A DNA stretch of 64,000 nucleotides from Bacteroidota bacterium (lineage in GTDB: Bacteria > Bacteroidota > Bacteroidia > Cytophagales > Cyclobacteriaceae): positions 206,258 through 270,257 of the forward strand of contig JAFDYU010000014.1 of assembly GCA_018267285.1 (NCBI GenBank). Reading direction: 5' to 3'. Position numbers and translations under genes: made by a program. How positions within the stretch are numbered: the first letter of the stretch is position 1; every line of letters starts with the position of its first letter. A model generated the notes under the pieces. That model was not told the origin of the DNA, searched no databases, and worked only from the letters and a program-made list of their open reading frames with translations. Below are positions 53,960 to 63,017 of the stretch, piece after piece.

Positions 53960-56900
53960 TTAAAGTGTTATATGAAATCCACCCGTAATAACCTGTAAAG
54001 GCGGTAATTGACTGCTGCCCGGTACTTCGGGGTCAAGTCCTCTGTATTTTGTGAAGGTGAGCAGGTTTTGTGCCTGAATAAATAACCTTGCATTTTCAAC
54101 ATGGATTTTCTTCATCCATGTTTGTGATACTGAGTACGAGATTGAAAGATTCTTGAGCCTCACAAAAGACGCATCACCCACCGATTGTTGACCGCTAACC
54201 AGTCTCGTGTAGGCTGTCAACGGGTCGCCCGATTGGCCGAAACGCTGCACCGAAGCCTTGTCTCCCGATTGCTTCCATCTATCCATTACCAAGGCGGGCA
54301 CATTTCCTATTAACCCCGGAGCATCAAAATTCAGGAAGTAATCATTGCCCGTTTGCCTCACAAACTGGAACTGGATGTCCACTTGAAAACCTTTGTACTG
54401 GAGGTGATTGGATAAACCGCCAAAGAAATCCTGACCGACAAATCTTACACTTTGCCTGTCTTCGAAATTGTATGTACCGTCTTTGTTAACGTCTTCAAAA
54501 GTATATGTGCCCGTAGCCGGATCGACCCCTGTATAGTGATAAAGTTTTCTAATGCCCAATGGCTGGCCAACAACATACGTGTTGGAATAGGCAGGGAATG
54601 CCGAAAGGTTTGGGAACGCAACCAATTTGTTGCGCGGAATACTTATGTTGAAAGAAGTCTTCCAAGAAAAATAAGACCTCTCGATGTTCGCTGTAGTCAA
54701 TTCAAATTCGACTCCGGAATTCTGGACTATGGCAGGGAAATTTCCCTGTATGGAACTGAACCCTGTGGTGGAAGCCAACGGATAACCCACCAGTTGATTT
54801 GAAGACCTGTTCTGATAGTAGCTTACACTGCCAGAAATTTTATTGTTGATCACACCGAACTCAAGCCCTGATTCAAATTTCTTGCTGATCTCCCATGCGA
54901 AGTTAGGGTTGTTCAGTCTGGAGGGTTGAAGGCCAATAGCACCCTGATACGAGCCGGATGAAGATGAGTACGTATCAAGATATTGGTAATCGCCCAGCTG
55001 ATCATTTCCTGTTGAGCCATAGCTTACCCTAAGTTTTCCAAAGCTCAAGAAAGGCAATGCGCTTTTGATAAAATCTTCTTCTGAAAATATCCATGCCGAG
55101 CCAGCCGCGCCAAAAAAAGCAAACTGCTTGCCGGGGCCGAAGCGTGATGATCCGTCCCTGCGGCCCGTAAAATTGAGAATGTATTTTCCTTTTAGTGAAT
55201 AGTTGACCCTTCCGAAGACAGCATGATACCTGTATTGTGCATAGTAGTTTGAGCCCAGTGTTCTGTTGGGCGCAGAAGCCAAATTTTTCATCAAGGCTTC
55301 GCTGGAGAAGCCATAACCTGTTTGTGCCAGACCTTCGGTGGTTTGATTGAGAAATGTTGTTCCGATGAGCACATCAAATTTATTTTCTTCTAAAACAGGT
55401 TTCCAATTCAGTTGAGGTTCGAGAATCCAATTTTGGAACGTGCTGTTTGAAAATGATGATGAGTTTTGTGCCCCGGGGTCGGGGAACTGAGAACTGATAG
55501 GCGAGGTAGTAACTGCCTTCATGGCAGTACTTGTATAACCTAAACTTGTTTTGAAATGGAGTTGTGGGAGTATTGCATAACTGATCGCTGCGTTGCCGAT
55601 CAGGTTATTTGTTTCTGCTACATATTGACGTTTGGTATAAGCTAATGGGTTTTCATAAGAGCTGCTCCAGTTTACCCAACTGAGGTTGCCGCTATCATCA
55701 TAAAGCTTTGGGGCAACAGGCGGAAGCAACAATGCCAGTGAGGTTAAATCTTGCTTGAGCAGATTCGTATTGCTGTTGGCATAGTTGACAGAAAAAATAG
55801 TTTTCAATTTTTGATTGGGCGATGTATTTGTGATGCTGGTATGAATGGATGCACGTTGATCTGAAAAATCCCCGGGGAATACTGTTGTCTCTTTATGATA
55901 ACCACCACCAACAGAAAACTGCGTAAGTTTCTCTCCCCCTGAAATGGAAAGCTGTGCGTCCGTGGAGTTGGCTGTTTTGCCGATCAATTCTTTTTGCCAG
56001 TTTGTATATCGGGTGGTATCCCAGAGCAAGAGGTCTCGTGCATTTGCTGTTGTTGGAGAGACCTTGTCATTGAGAAAGGCTTCCTTTCGCATTTGGAGGT
56101 ACTGGTTTGAGTTGAGCAGATCTATTTGTCTTGCAACACGTGCACCTCCGGAATAAAAATTGAAATTAACTTTTGTTTTTCCCTGGCTGCCTTTTTTTGT
56201 GGTGATTAAGATCACGCCATTTGAACCCCGCGAACCATAGATGGCTGTTGCGTCTGCATCTTTTAGAACTTCGATGCTCTCAATATCTGAAGGGTTGATA
56301 TTATTCAGCGGGCTTGTCCCCTGGCCTGCTGCCAAACTCGGGTTGCCCAAGATGCCCCCGGATGTCTCAAGAAAGGACATGGAGGTGGACGTGTAGGGGA
56401 CACCATCTATAATATAGAGCGGATCGTTGCCATTTGCGATGCTGTTGGTGCCACGAATGCGAACTTTAAATGCACCACCTGGAACACCTGTTTGTTGTGT
56501 GACTTCCAAGCCGGGAACGCGCGAGGCCAATGCCGCCAACGGGTTGGACATCGGTTGCTTCTCAATGTCTTTCGCCTCCACTTTAAAAATATTCCCGGTT
56601 TGCTCTTTGGGTTTCACATCCCAATAGCCTGCGTGAACAACGACTTCGCTCAGACTTTTCACATCCAGCTCCAATGACACATCGATTACGGTCTGGTTGT
56701 TTACCCGCACTTCCTGCGGAGCGTAACCGATGAAAGAAAACACCAGCACATCGCTCCCTTCTGCTTCCAGGCTAAAGCGGCCTTCGCCATCTGTGGTGGT
56801 TCCCGCTGTTGTTCCCTTGATGAGGATGTTAACACCGGGCATGGGCTGTTTTTGTGCGGCATCGGTAACTGTGCCTGTGATATTGATCTTTCCCGGTACG

Positions 56901-57295
56901 GGTGATTTTATTGTGGGATCCGACAAGGATTGACCCTCGGCACCGGTTTCTTTTTTGAGGGAGATGGAGAATTCTTTTTCGTGCACTTTGTACTTGACGT
57001 GCAACGGTGCCAGTAAGTTGTTGAGGACATCGCGGAGCTTTTGTTTGCTGGCTTCCAGTGTGACCGTTTCCTTGATATTCAGTTGATCCAAACTGTAAAC
57101 GAATTTCACTTTCGCCACTGCCTCGATCTCCTTTAGGGCAACATCGAACGGAACGTTTGCAAGTTTGATGGTTATTTCCTGATCGAGCAATTGTGAGCCT
57201 CCACCGAACGCATGGAAATGGTAAGAGAGAATTGCCAGCAGCAAAACCAACTTTAGCCGGGAAATATTGGGTTTTATGGTAACGCCTATTTTCAT
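53960..57295 (-). CDS. SusC/RagA-like TonB-dependent receptor with STN domain
   Basis: About 1111 residues from ATG 57295, chosen because it gives the signal peptide; the frame runs to 57340. An N-terminal STN domain (VPFDVALKEIEAVAKVKFVY) is followed by a carboxypeptidase-like domain, a plug (GTNSIANGNDPLYIIDGVP, SIEVLKDADATAIYGSRG) and the barrel. The STN domain and the adjacent FecR/sigma genes imply cell-surface signalling: ligand binding relayed by FecR releases the ECF sigma factor. Paired with SusD downstream. Confidence 0.92.
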   Translation of the reverse strand: MKIGVTIKPNISRLKLVLLLAILSYHFHAFGGGSQLLDQEITIKLANVPFDVALKEIEAVAKVKFVYSLDQLNIKETVTLEASKQKLRDVLNNLLAPLHVKYKVHEKEFSISLKKETGAEGQSLSDPTIKSPVPGKINITGTVTDAAQKQPMPGVNILIKGTTAGTTTDGEGRFSLEAEGSDVLVFSFIGYAPQEVRVNNQTVIDVSLELDVKSLSEVVVHAGYWDVKPKEQTGNIFKVEAKDIEKQPMSNPLAALASRVPGLEVTQQTGVPGGAFKVRIRGTNSIANGNDPLYIIDGVPYTSTSMSFLETSGGILGNPSLAAGQGTSPLNNINPSDIESIEVLKDADATAIYGSRGSNGVILITTKKGSQGKTKVNFNFYSGGARVARQIDLLNSNQYLQMRKEAFLNDKVSPTTANARDLLLWDTTRYTNWQKELIGKTANSTDAQLSISGGEKLTQFSVGGGYHKETTVFPGDFSDQRASIHTSITNTSPNQKLKTIFSVNYANSNTNLLKQDLTSLALLLPPVAPKLYDDSGNLSWVNWSSSYENPLAYTKRQYVAETNNLIGNAAISYAILPQLHFKTSLGYTSTAMKAVTTSPISSQFPDPGAQNSSSFSNSTFQNWILEPQLNWKPVLEENKFDVLIGTTFLNQTTEGLAQTGYGFSSEALMKNLASAPNRTLGSNYYAQYRYHAVFGRVNYSLKGKYILNFTGRRDGSSRFGPGKQFAFFGAAGSAWIFSEEDFIKSALPFLSFGKLRVSYGSTGNDQLGDYQYLDTYSSSSGSYQGAIGLQPSRLNNPNFAWEISKKFESGLEFGVINNKISGSVSYYQNRSSNQLVGYPLASTTGFSSIQGNFPAIVQNSGVEFELTTANIERSYFSWKTSFNISIPRNKLVAFPNLSAFPAYSNTYVVGQPLGIRKLYHYTGVDPATGTYTFEDVNKDGTYNFEDRQSVRFVGQDFFGGLSNHLQYKGFQVDIQFQFVRQTGNDYFLNFDAPGLIGNVPALVMDRWKQSGDKASVQRFGQSGDPLTAYTRLVSGQQSVGDASFVRLKNLSISYSVSQTWMKKIHVENARLFIQAQNLLTFTKYRGLDPEVPGSSQLPPLQVITGGFHITL

Positions 57296-57415
57296 ACTTT
57301 TAATTGTTTTGATCAAGTTTCGTGAACAGAAATAAGACAAAGCACTATCGTTCAGCCCCTGCCAGGGCTGACGGATACGGAGGGCAAGACAGGAGCGCTA
57401 ATGCTCCTGTTTTTG

Positions 57416-57454
57416 GCCTCATCCCTTACCCTTCACCCAAGGAGAAGGGAGGCA
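57416..57454 (+). repeat. GGCCTCA-hairpin repeat upstream of the SusC gene
   Basis: GGCCTCATCCC, then CCCTTC/GAAGGG (57430-57435 with 57445-57450). Two further small stems lie just before it (CAGCCC/GGGCTG around 57354-57371 and CAGGAGC/GCTCCTG around 57391-57410). All are in the 5' leader region of the minus-strand receptor gene. Confidence 0.55.
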
Positions 57455-57535
57455 ATAAGGAAAGTGTGATCCGTTAGGTTGAATCGGGGAAGAAAGATGT
57501 GTGTTTCATTTGGGTTTGGGGTTTAAGTGAGAAAA

Positions 57536-58498
57536 TTATTCGCAGCCGTTGCCGGTTATCGTAGTTTTGTTGTCGTTTTGCGTGTAGTTCACATCCAGAA
57601 CTTCGGTAATTAATTTAAGCGTGCTTTGCAGCGAGAGGTCGGTGAAGTCGGCCGTGATGCGGCACGCCCTTGCTTTTTCGTTGCTGATGTTCACTTCTAC
57701 ATTGAATTTTTTGCTGATGCGCTCTGCCACTTCGGCCAAGGAAGTGTTATCGAACTGCATGTTGTATTCTGTATTGACGGTGAGGGTTGATACTTCGGTG
57801 CGCCCGAGCTGAAGTTTTTTCACTTCGTTTTTTACAACTATTGCTTTTTCGTTTGCGCTTACTTCCACTGTTTCGCCTGAAGGGCCTGACGAAACGCTCA
57901 CCTTGCCTGTGAGCACGGCCAGTTGCAAACTATCGTTCACGGATTTAAGGCTGAAGCTGGTGCCGAGCACTCTGAGGTTTGTGTTGCCGCACGTAATAAT
58001 AAACGGGTGGGCGGCATCTTTCGCCACTTCAAACAACGCCTCGCCCTGAAAATTGGTATGGCGGGTCCCCTCTTGCTTTTTTTCGAAGTACGATAATTTA
58101 CTTCCCTGCTGTAGCCACACGATTGTACCGTCTTGGAGGATGATTTTTTCAACTCCATTTTGAGAGGAGACCTCAAGCGCATTGTTTTTCGGGTTGGTGT
58201 AATCCCATAGTATATAGGACAACGAAACGAGGATGGCCACGGCTGCTGCCATCTGCAATGCCCAGCTTGTGTTTTTGTTTACTTGTGTTGGTTTGAACGA
58301 AACCACGTCTTTGACGTTGGTGGTTGCGCTGGTGATTTTTTGGAAAAGCTTTTCTTCATCGGCTTTGCTCAGCTCAAGGTTTGTGTTGTTTTGCGTTTTC
58401 ATGACCTCGAGCCATGCCTCAATTTTGATGCGCTCCTGCTCGGAGGCTTTGCCCTCGAGGTAGCGTTGCATCAGGAGATCGAATTTTGATTTTTCCAT
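57536..58498 (-). CDS. FecR-type anti-sigma factor
   Basis: 320 residues from ATG 58498 (the frame allows four more codons). A cytoplasmic N-terminal helical part (LMQRYLEGKASEQERIKIEA) binds the sigma factor. One membrane span lies near residues 80-98 (LQMAAAVAILVSLSYILW). The periplasmic FecR domain has LQDGTIVWLQQGSKLSYF and FQGEALFEVAKDAAHPFII, and the C-terminal part resembles an STN domain (FDNTSLAEVAERISKKFNVE). It is placed between the sigma gene and the receptor gene as usual. Confidence 0.92.
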   Translation of the reverse strand: MEKSKFDLLMQRYLEGKASEQERIKIEAWLEVMKTQNNTNLELSKADEEKLFQKITSATTNVKDVVSFKPTQVNKNTSWALQMAAAVAILVSLSYILWDYTNPKNNALEVSSQNGVEKIILQDGTIVWLQQGSKLSYFEKKQEGTRHTNFQGEALFEVAKDAAHPFIITCGNTNLRVLGTSFSLKSVNDSLQLAVLTGKVSVSSGPSGETVEVSANEKAIVVKNEVKKLQLGRTEVSTLTVNTEYNMQFDNTSLAEVAERISKKFNVEVNISNEKARACRITADFTDLSLQSTLKLITEVLDVNYTQNDNKTTITGNGCE

Positions 58499-58500
58499 AG

Positions 58501-58540
58501 TTGGCCTCACACGTGCCCTCTCGAGGAGAGGGGCACGTGT
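58501..58540 (+). repeat. GGCCTCA-hairpin repeat between sigma and FecR genes
   Basis: GGCCTCA at 58503 is followed by a 14-bp stem (58509-58522 with 58526-58540, one bulged G). It is the strongest hairpin of the dispersed family and abuts the FecR start codon. Confidence 0.65.
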
Positions 58541-58637
58541 AGGAGTTAGTTAATCATCACTAATTTAACAGGAACGAATGCTTTTAGCTAAGAGTAGCGC
58601 AAAGTTAAGAAACGCAGGGAGGTGCTGGAAAATAATT

Positions 58638-58674
58638 GGCCTCATCCCTATCCTTCCCAACTGGGAAGGGGGCC
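58638..58674 (+). repeat. GGCCTCA-hairpin repeat at the 3' end of the sigma gene
   Basis: GGCCTCATCCC, then CCTTCCC/GGGAAGG (58652-58658 with 58663-58669, four-base loop), with GGCC at both ends. It lies 3 bases beyond the sigma gene's stop. Confidence 0.65.
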
Positions 58675-58676
58675 GG

Positions 58677-59231
58677 TCAATTAACGTTATAGATTTTGCT
58701 GTAGGAAGCACGGAAATGGCGGAAGGCTTGGGATATATAGACTTCCACTGCCCGCTTGGTGATGTTCATGCGTTCGGCTATTTCTCCGTTGGTGAGGTTT
58801 TCGAAAATGCGGAGCTTGATGGCCACCTGGCACCGCTCGGGCAAATCTGAAATGGTTTGGATGAGCGCCCTTTGGATGTCCTCCGGTGAGTGCTGCTGCT
58901 CCTCTGCTGTTTCGTATAAAGTTTCGAAGAATTTGTAGTGCTCTGCGTATTTTGCTTTTACCTGTTTGTGGCGGATGTACTGCACGATTTTGTAGCGCAC
59001 GGCATTGAGCAAATAGTATTTCAACGAAAGTATGTGCAGGGACTTGTGCCGTTGCCAAAGCGAAACGAACACCTCCTGGATTATTTCTTCGCAATCTTCT
59101 TTTGACGAAATGTTTTTGCGGGCAAAGCGGAACAGATCGGCCACGTGCCTTTTGTAGATGGCCTCAAAGGCGTTTGCATCTCCGTGCGAGAGGAGAGCGA
59201 GCAGTTCTTGATCTGAGAGTTCGTGGTACAT
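58677..59231 (-). CDS. ECF RNA polymerase sigma factor
   Basis: 184 residues from ATG 59231 (MYHELSDQELL). The longer frame to 59327 runs through a hairpin repeat and is unlikely to be native. Region 2 shows DLFRFARKNISSKEDCEEII and VFVSLWQRH; region 4 shows LPERCQVAIKLRIFENLTN and GEIAERMNITKRAVEVYISQ. It directs transcription of the receptor operon when released by the FecR protein. Confidence 0.92.
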   Translation of the reverse strand: MYHELSDQELLALLSHGDANAFEAIYKRHVADLFRFARKNISSKEDCEEIIQEVFVSLWQRHKSLHILSLKYYLLNAVRYKIVQYIRHKQVKAKYAEHYKFFETLYETAEEQQHSPEDIQRALIQTISDLPERCQVAIKLRIFENLTNGEIAERMNITKRAVEVYISQAFRHFRASYSKIYNVN

Positions 59232-59232
59232 G

Positions 59233-59263
59233 GCCTCACTGTGACCCTCTCCCGAGGAGAGGG
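59233..59263 (+). repeat. GGCCTCA-hairpin repeat abutting the sigma start
   Basis: GGCCTCACTGTGA, then CCCTCTCC/GGAGAGGG (59245-59252 with 59256-59263, 8-bp stem, 3-base loop). It begins within two bases of the sigma gene's start codon. Confidence 0.65.
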
Positions 59264-59332
59264 AAAAATGTTCAGTTAACAAATGGTAAGTGAGACAGGC
59301 CATAAAAAAGTATGGCGTGGAGCCCAACTTAC

Positions 59333-59442
59333 CGTTTGGAGGTACTGGTATACCTGATCACGAATAAGTGGGCCCACGCCAATGACGTGAGCCTCACACT
59401 TATTGCCTCGTGATCGTTAGAAAATTACCAGTTTTCCAAACG
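59333..59442. repeat. 110-bp nested imperfect palindrome
   Basis: Five inverted pairs are nested around one centre: CGTTTGGA/TCCAAACG (59333-59340, 59435-59442), ACTGGTA/TACCAGT (59344-59350, 59426-59432), GATCACG/CGTGATC (59356-59362, 59409-59415), ATAAGTG/CACTTAT (59364-59370, 59397-59403) and CACG/CGTG (59375-59378, 59386-59389). Bulges lie on the 3' arm, giving an asymmetric long hairpin. Confidence 0.75.
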
Positions 59443-59608
59443 AGGTTCTAAGTGCGAAAGCCTCGAATACCGATCGAGAGATTCGCAAATGTATTCTTTT
59501 ACAAAAGCAATTTTCGCTTTTGACTATGAAACAAATATACAAATCTATCATCACACCTAATTATGATTAGGTAAAAAATTACAAAGATTGAGCGTGATTT
59601 CATCCTGA

Positions 59609-59980
59609 ATGGCAGGGAAATCTCAAGTTGTAGAAATCACAATATCTCAACTCGATTGGTACGTGATCAATCAAGTGAAAAAGTTGCGAAGGAAGAAAGG
59701 GCTCTCTCAAAGTGATCTTTCGGTAGAAATGGGTTTTTCCGAAAAACTTATAGGTAGCGTTGAAAACCCAACACTCAACGCAAGATTTAATATCAGACAT
59801 CTTAACCTTTTAGCAAAAGCACTCGACTGCACTTTGTGGGATTTAATTCCAGAAAAACCATTTGACAATGACCTCGTAAAAATCAAGATTAAGAAATCAG
59901 CAAGGATAACAAAAGCAGGTTCCACAAGCAGCAAAACCGAATTTGAGATATTGGAGGTTAAACCTTTGAAAAACCGATGA
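59609..59980 (+). CDS. XRE-family helix-turn-helix protein
   Basis: 123 residues. An HTH_3 domain at about 18-72 (INQVKKLRRKKGLSQSDLSV, then NIRHLNLLAKALDCTLWDL) is followed by a basic tail of ~45 residues. A DNA-binding regulator of an accessory region; a second, shorter XRE gene follows 20 bases later. Confidence 0.8.
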   Translation: MAGKSQVVEITISQLDWYVINQVKKLRRKKGLSQSDLSVEMGFSEKLIGSVENPTLNARFNIRHLNLLAKALDCTLWDLIPEKPFDNDLVKIKIKKSARITKAGSTSSKTEFEILEVKPLKNR

Positions 59981-60000
59981 AAATTTTTTGAAGAGAGATA

Positions 60001-60237
60001 TTGGTAGCCATAGTGAAACCACGAGACCAGAAAAGGCTTCAAAAATTTAGAGAAAATTTAGTCCAATTAAGAAAACAGAAAGGGGTAAGTCAACGAGGTC
60101 TTTCCTATCAATGTGTCACAAGTCACGCTAAAATAAGTCGACTCGAAACCGATGAAGATTCCAATCTAAATTTAACCACCCTCTTTGAGCTTGCCAAGGG
60201 CTTTGGGAGTACACCCGAAGGAGCTGATCGATTATGA
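60001..60237 (+). CDS. Short XRE-family helix-turn-helix protein
   Basis: 78 residues from a TTG (a GTG four codons in is an alternative). HTH signature: LQKFRENLVQLRKQKGVSQR, then KISRLETDEDSNLNLTTLFELA. Typical of small regulators or antitoxins. It is in the same orientation as its XRE neighbour and lies upstream of the AbiE-type pair, which it could control. Confidence 0.7.
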   Translation: MVAIVKPRDQKRLQKFRENLVQLRKQKGVSQRGLSYQCVTSHAKISRLETDEDSNLNLTTLFELAKGFGSTPEGADRL

Positions 60238-60346
60238 CATTGGATTTTGGAAGAAGCGGTGGTTTTTCGAAAGCGATTTCCTGATTGGTTCATCATTAAA
60301 CTGTAAGTGACCGGAATTTTGTACCTTTATATTCTGTTTAGTGAAT

Positions 60347-60664
60347 ATGGCTCTGTATTTAACATCCAATGGCACCGCACCCCGTTTATCGGGTTCTGCT
60401 TTCTGGGATATTGACCTCAGCAAGCTGGACTTTGAGCGTTATTCGGATTTCACGATCACACGTGTTTTTGAACGAGGTACAGCCCAAGACATTCACGAGA
60501 TATTAGATTATTACGGAAAGCCTCGCGCTACCGATACGCTTAAGCGAGCCGCTTCTTTATCCCCCCGCGCTATTGCCTTAGGCCGGAAAATATTAGGCAT
60601 TTCTCCCGACCAATTAGCATGCTCAAAATACACACCACGAGCGATGAGCTACTCCATGTATTGA
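60347..60664 (+). CDS. AbiEi-partner/antitoxin-like protein (DUF6922 type)
   Basis: 105 residues from ATG 60347 (GTG at 60341 is possible). LSGSAFWDIDLSKLDFERYSD then VFERGTAQDIHEILDYYGKP matches my memory of the small Bacteroidota proteins encoded before AbiEii toxins. It overlaps the toxin gene by 46 bases. Expected role: transcriptional repressor and antitoxin of a type IV system. Confidence 0.7.
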   Translation: MALYLTSNGTAPRLSGSAFWDIDLSKLDFERYSDFTITRVFERGTAQDIHEILDYYGKPRATDTLKRAASLSPRAIALGRKILGISPDQLACSKYTPRAMSYSMY

Positions 60665-61284
60665 GGACACTGATGGGAATGCCTTCGTTGGCAAACTTTA
60701 GGCTTGTTGGTGGAACTGCTCTTAGCCTTTTGCAAGGCCACCGAAAATCAGAAGACATTGACCTCTTTACACATCAACCTTATGGCAGTGTTGATTTTGA
60801 AAAGATAGAAGCTGAAATAGCTGCGCTTTTTCCTTATGCACGTAATGACGATCGATTCCCTGAACTACAGCTCCCAAAAAACGATTATGGTCTTCACCTT
60901 CATGTGGGAGATACGGAAGAATCATCGATTAAGACTGACATTCTCAACTGGACTGAAGCCTTTTTGGATGAGGCCATGGAGATGGAGGGAATCCGCCTCG
61001 CCACGTTTGAAGAAATAGCGCTCATGAAACTGGATACCATCTCAAGAGGTGGCCGAAAGAAAGATTTCTGGGATTTGTCAGAAATCATAGAACACAAAAG
61101 TTTGAATTCGCTGCTTGAGTTGTACCCGAAAAAGTATCCGTACTATAGCCTGCAAGATGTTAAGAGTGGCTTGACAAATTTTGAGGTTGCAGAAAAGATG
61201 CCCGACCCAATTTGCTTAAAAGGAAAGTACTGGGAATTGATCAAAGAAGAAATAACAAATACTGTCAAAGCATTGCGAGTATAG
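60619..61284 (+). CDS. AbiEii/AbiGii-type nucleotidyltransferase toxin
   Basis: 221 residues. The nucleotidyltransferase motif LVGGTALSLLQGHRKSEDID has Asp46 and Asp48 as metal ligands; a later ATFEEIALMKLDTISRGGRKKDFWD is typical for the family. Known: AbiEii toxins are NTP-dependent nucleotidyltransferases that stop growth on phage infection; family members have been shown to act on tRNA or phage targets. Overlapped by the antitoxin-like gene. Confidence 0.85.
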   Translation: MLKIHTTSDELLHVLRTLMGMPSLANFRLVGGTALSLLQGHRKSEDIDLFTHQPYGSVDFEKIEAEIAALFPYARNDDRFPELQLPKNDYGLHLHVGDTEESSIKTDILNWTEAFLDEAMEMEGIRLATFEEIALMKLDTISRGGRKKDFWDLSEIIEHKSLNSLLELYPKKYPYYSLQDVKSGLTNFEVAEKMPDPICLKGKYWELIKEEITNTVKALRV

Positions 61285-61533
61285 ATAAGTCAAAATCGTG
61301 ACGGTTGATAACCTAGAGCTGGTTCTGAAAATAGAACTGATTACAGTTGCTGCTTGAAAGTATTGAATCTGAATTACCCCATAGAATGGAAACGACCGTA
61401 TAGCAGACATCTGTAAAAAAAGAAAATCCCCCACAGTCCTTGACCGCAGAGGATGATCTTGTCTATAGTTGGCTTTAATCGCAACAAAAGTACGGAATAT
61501 GGGTTAAAAACAACCATCTTTTGTGCCTGAACT

Positions 61534-62807
61534 TTGAAATCTGAACTTGTGAAGAACCGGAACGCCTACCACACCGCACTTAAATGCCTCGCTCGTGAGA
61601 ACCTCCTTACAAAGGGTGTATGCGGCTTGATTCCACGCTCCAACATCTGGCGTTGGAAGCATGAACCATCAGACAAATACAAAACCTTTGATCTCAATTT
61701 AAGGGGAACTCAGGATTACGAACTGATCCGTTCCTTCGTTCAAAACAAAAATGCAAAACAGATATTCGCTGCCTATGTCAGACTAAGTAAATTCTTTGTT
61801 GACCTCGTTCACAGTGTTCCAAAGTTTCATAAACATGTCAATAAAAAGAAACTTCAAGTTGTCAGGATAATCGAACGAGTCAAGGATTCATTAGGCCTGA
61901 AAAATGTTCTGCGTGTCTTCAATATTTCCGTACCCACCTTTCGCCAATGGAAACTCGATACCGTTACGCCCTGTTTCGAATCCATCGTGAACCGGTGCAA
62001 CCGAATTTACCCAACACAACTTTCAAAATCTGAGGTAAAGACGATGAAAGAAAAACTAACGGATCCCCTCCATCAATATTGGCCTATCTCTTCCATCGCT
62101 TTCCATTCTTTGAGAAATGGCTCACTGCCTTTAAGCCTAAACACATGGTACAAGTATGCCAACCGGATGGGGGTGAACCGGCCAAAGCCAGCCGACCGGA
62201 GGAAGAAATTTTTAACGGGCATCCTAGCGAATCGCCCTAACCGGATTTGGCATGCCGACATCACCCGTTTTGTTACGCTGGATAATGTGATCCATTACAT
62301 CTATCTGGTAGTTGATAATTTTCGAGGAAAATACTTTCGTGGCGCGTTGCCAACAAAGTCAGTGCTTTGATAAGAAGGGAAACCATCGATGAAGCTACGA
62401 GGCATTTGGAAAATCTGGACGAACACATTTTGCTTCTCACCGATGGTGGCCCTGAAAATTCGCTGAAAGAGTATTTGGAAACCCTTGGTGTGAAAGTTAC
62501 TCACCAAAAAGCGATGATCGATGTGCAATGTTCAAACACGTTGATCGAAGCCCACAATAAGGTGATCAAGTACAACTACCTGTACAGAAAGTCCATTAAC
62601 GATGGCTTTCAACTTATCCGAGAGCTCGACTTTTGTTGCAACAATTTCAATGGACGGCCTCATATTTCGCTTAACGGGTTGACTCCTGACGAAAGCTATG
62701 CAAACGTGAAGCTCGATGATGAACGGCTAAGAAAACTGAAAAAGGAAGCGGGCATCAAAAGAAAGCAGGATAACCTCAAAAACAGGTGCGGGGTGTGTGC
62801 CACATGA
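61534..62807 (+). pseudogene. DDE (rve-type) transposase, frameshifted
   Basis: Two frames make one transposase. 61534-62370 has an N-terminal HTH region (QVVRIIERVKDSLGLKNVLR) and the first catalytic Asp in WHADITRF. A frame beginning upstream of 62367 has the second Asp in LLTDGGPEN and the Glu in IEAHNKVIKYN. The shift is -1 at about 62355: reading ACA then AAA GTC AGT GCT TTG joins PTK to VSALIRRET smoothly. Because the break is inside the catalytic core and lacks a poly-A slippery site, I read it as mutation, not programmed shifting. IS ends are not found. Confidence 0.75.
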
Positions 62808-62966
62808 ACCAGAAGATTAGAAACCCTACCTCTAAAAGATAGTCAGGCCACTTTAAAATCGCTGAACAATTCTTAATTTCGTTGCGTGTTCCAACATTGA
62901 AACACTGATTTGTAAAAAAGTCGTGGGAGTGCCACGCCAAAACAATTCTCAACATCAATGACAAAT

Positions 62967-62996
62967 AAAAAAGCCCCGATCTCTCGGGGCTTTTTT
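62967..62996. terminator. Intrinsic terminator, bidirectional
   Basis: GCCCCGA/TCGGGGC (62973-62979 with 62984-62990, four-base loop), preceded by six A and followed by six T. It serves the gene ending at 63018 on the minus strand and can stop transcription from the transposase side. Confidence 0.9.
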
Positions 62997-63017
62997 ATGA
63001 CGCTTTGGAAAGCATTT

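Larger units (their letters stand above)
59232..59608. other. Gene-free stretch before the XRE genes
   Basis: 377 bases without a gene. It holds the repeat at 59233-59263 and the nested palindrome at 59333-59442. Beyond that only AT-rich sequence is seen, presumably with the promoter of the XRE gene at 59609; GTGATT repeats are not evident. Confidence 0.5.

Noticed and set aside
59232-59327. N-terminal extension of the sigma factor
   Set aside because: It is encoded by a dispersed hairpin repeat and adds residues not seen in ECF sigma factors; ATG 59231 fits.
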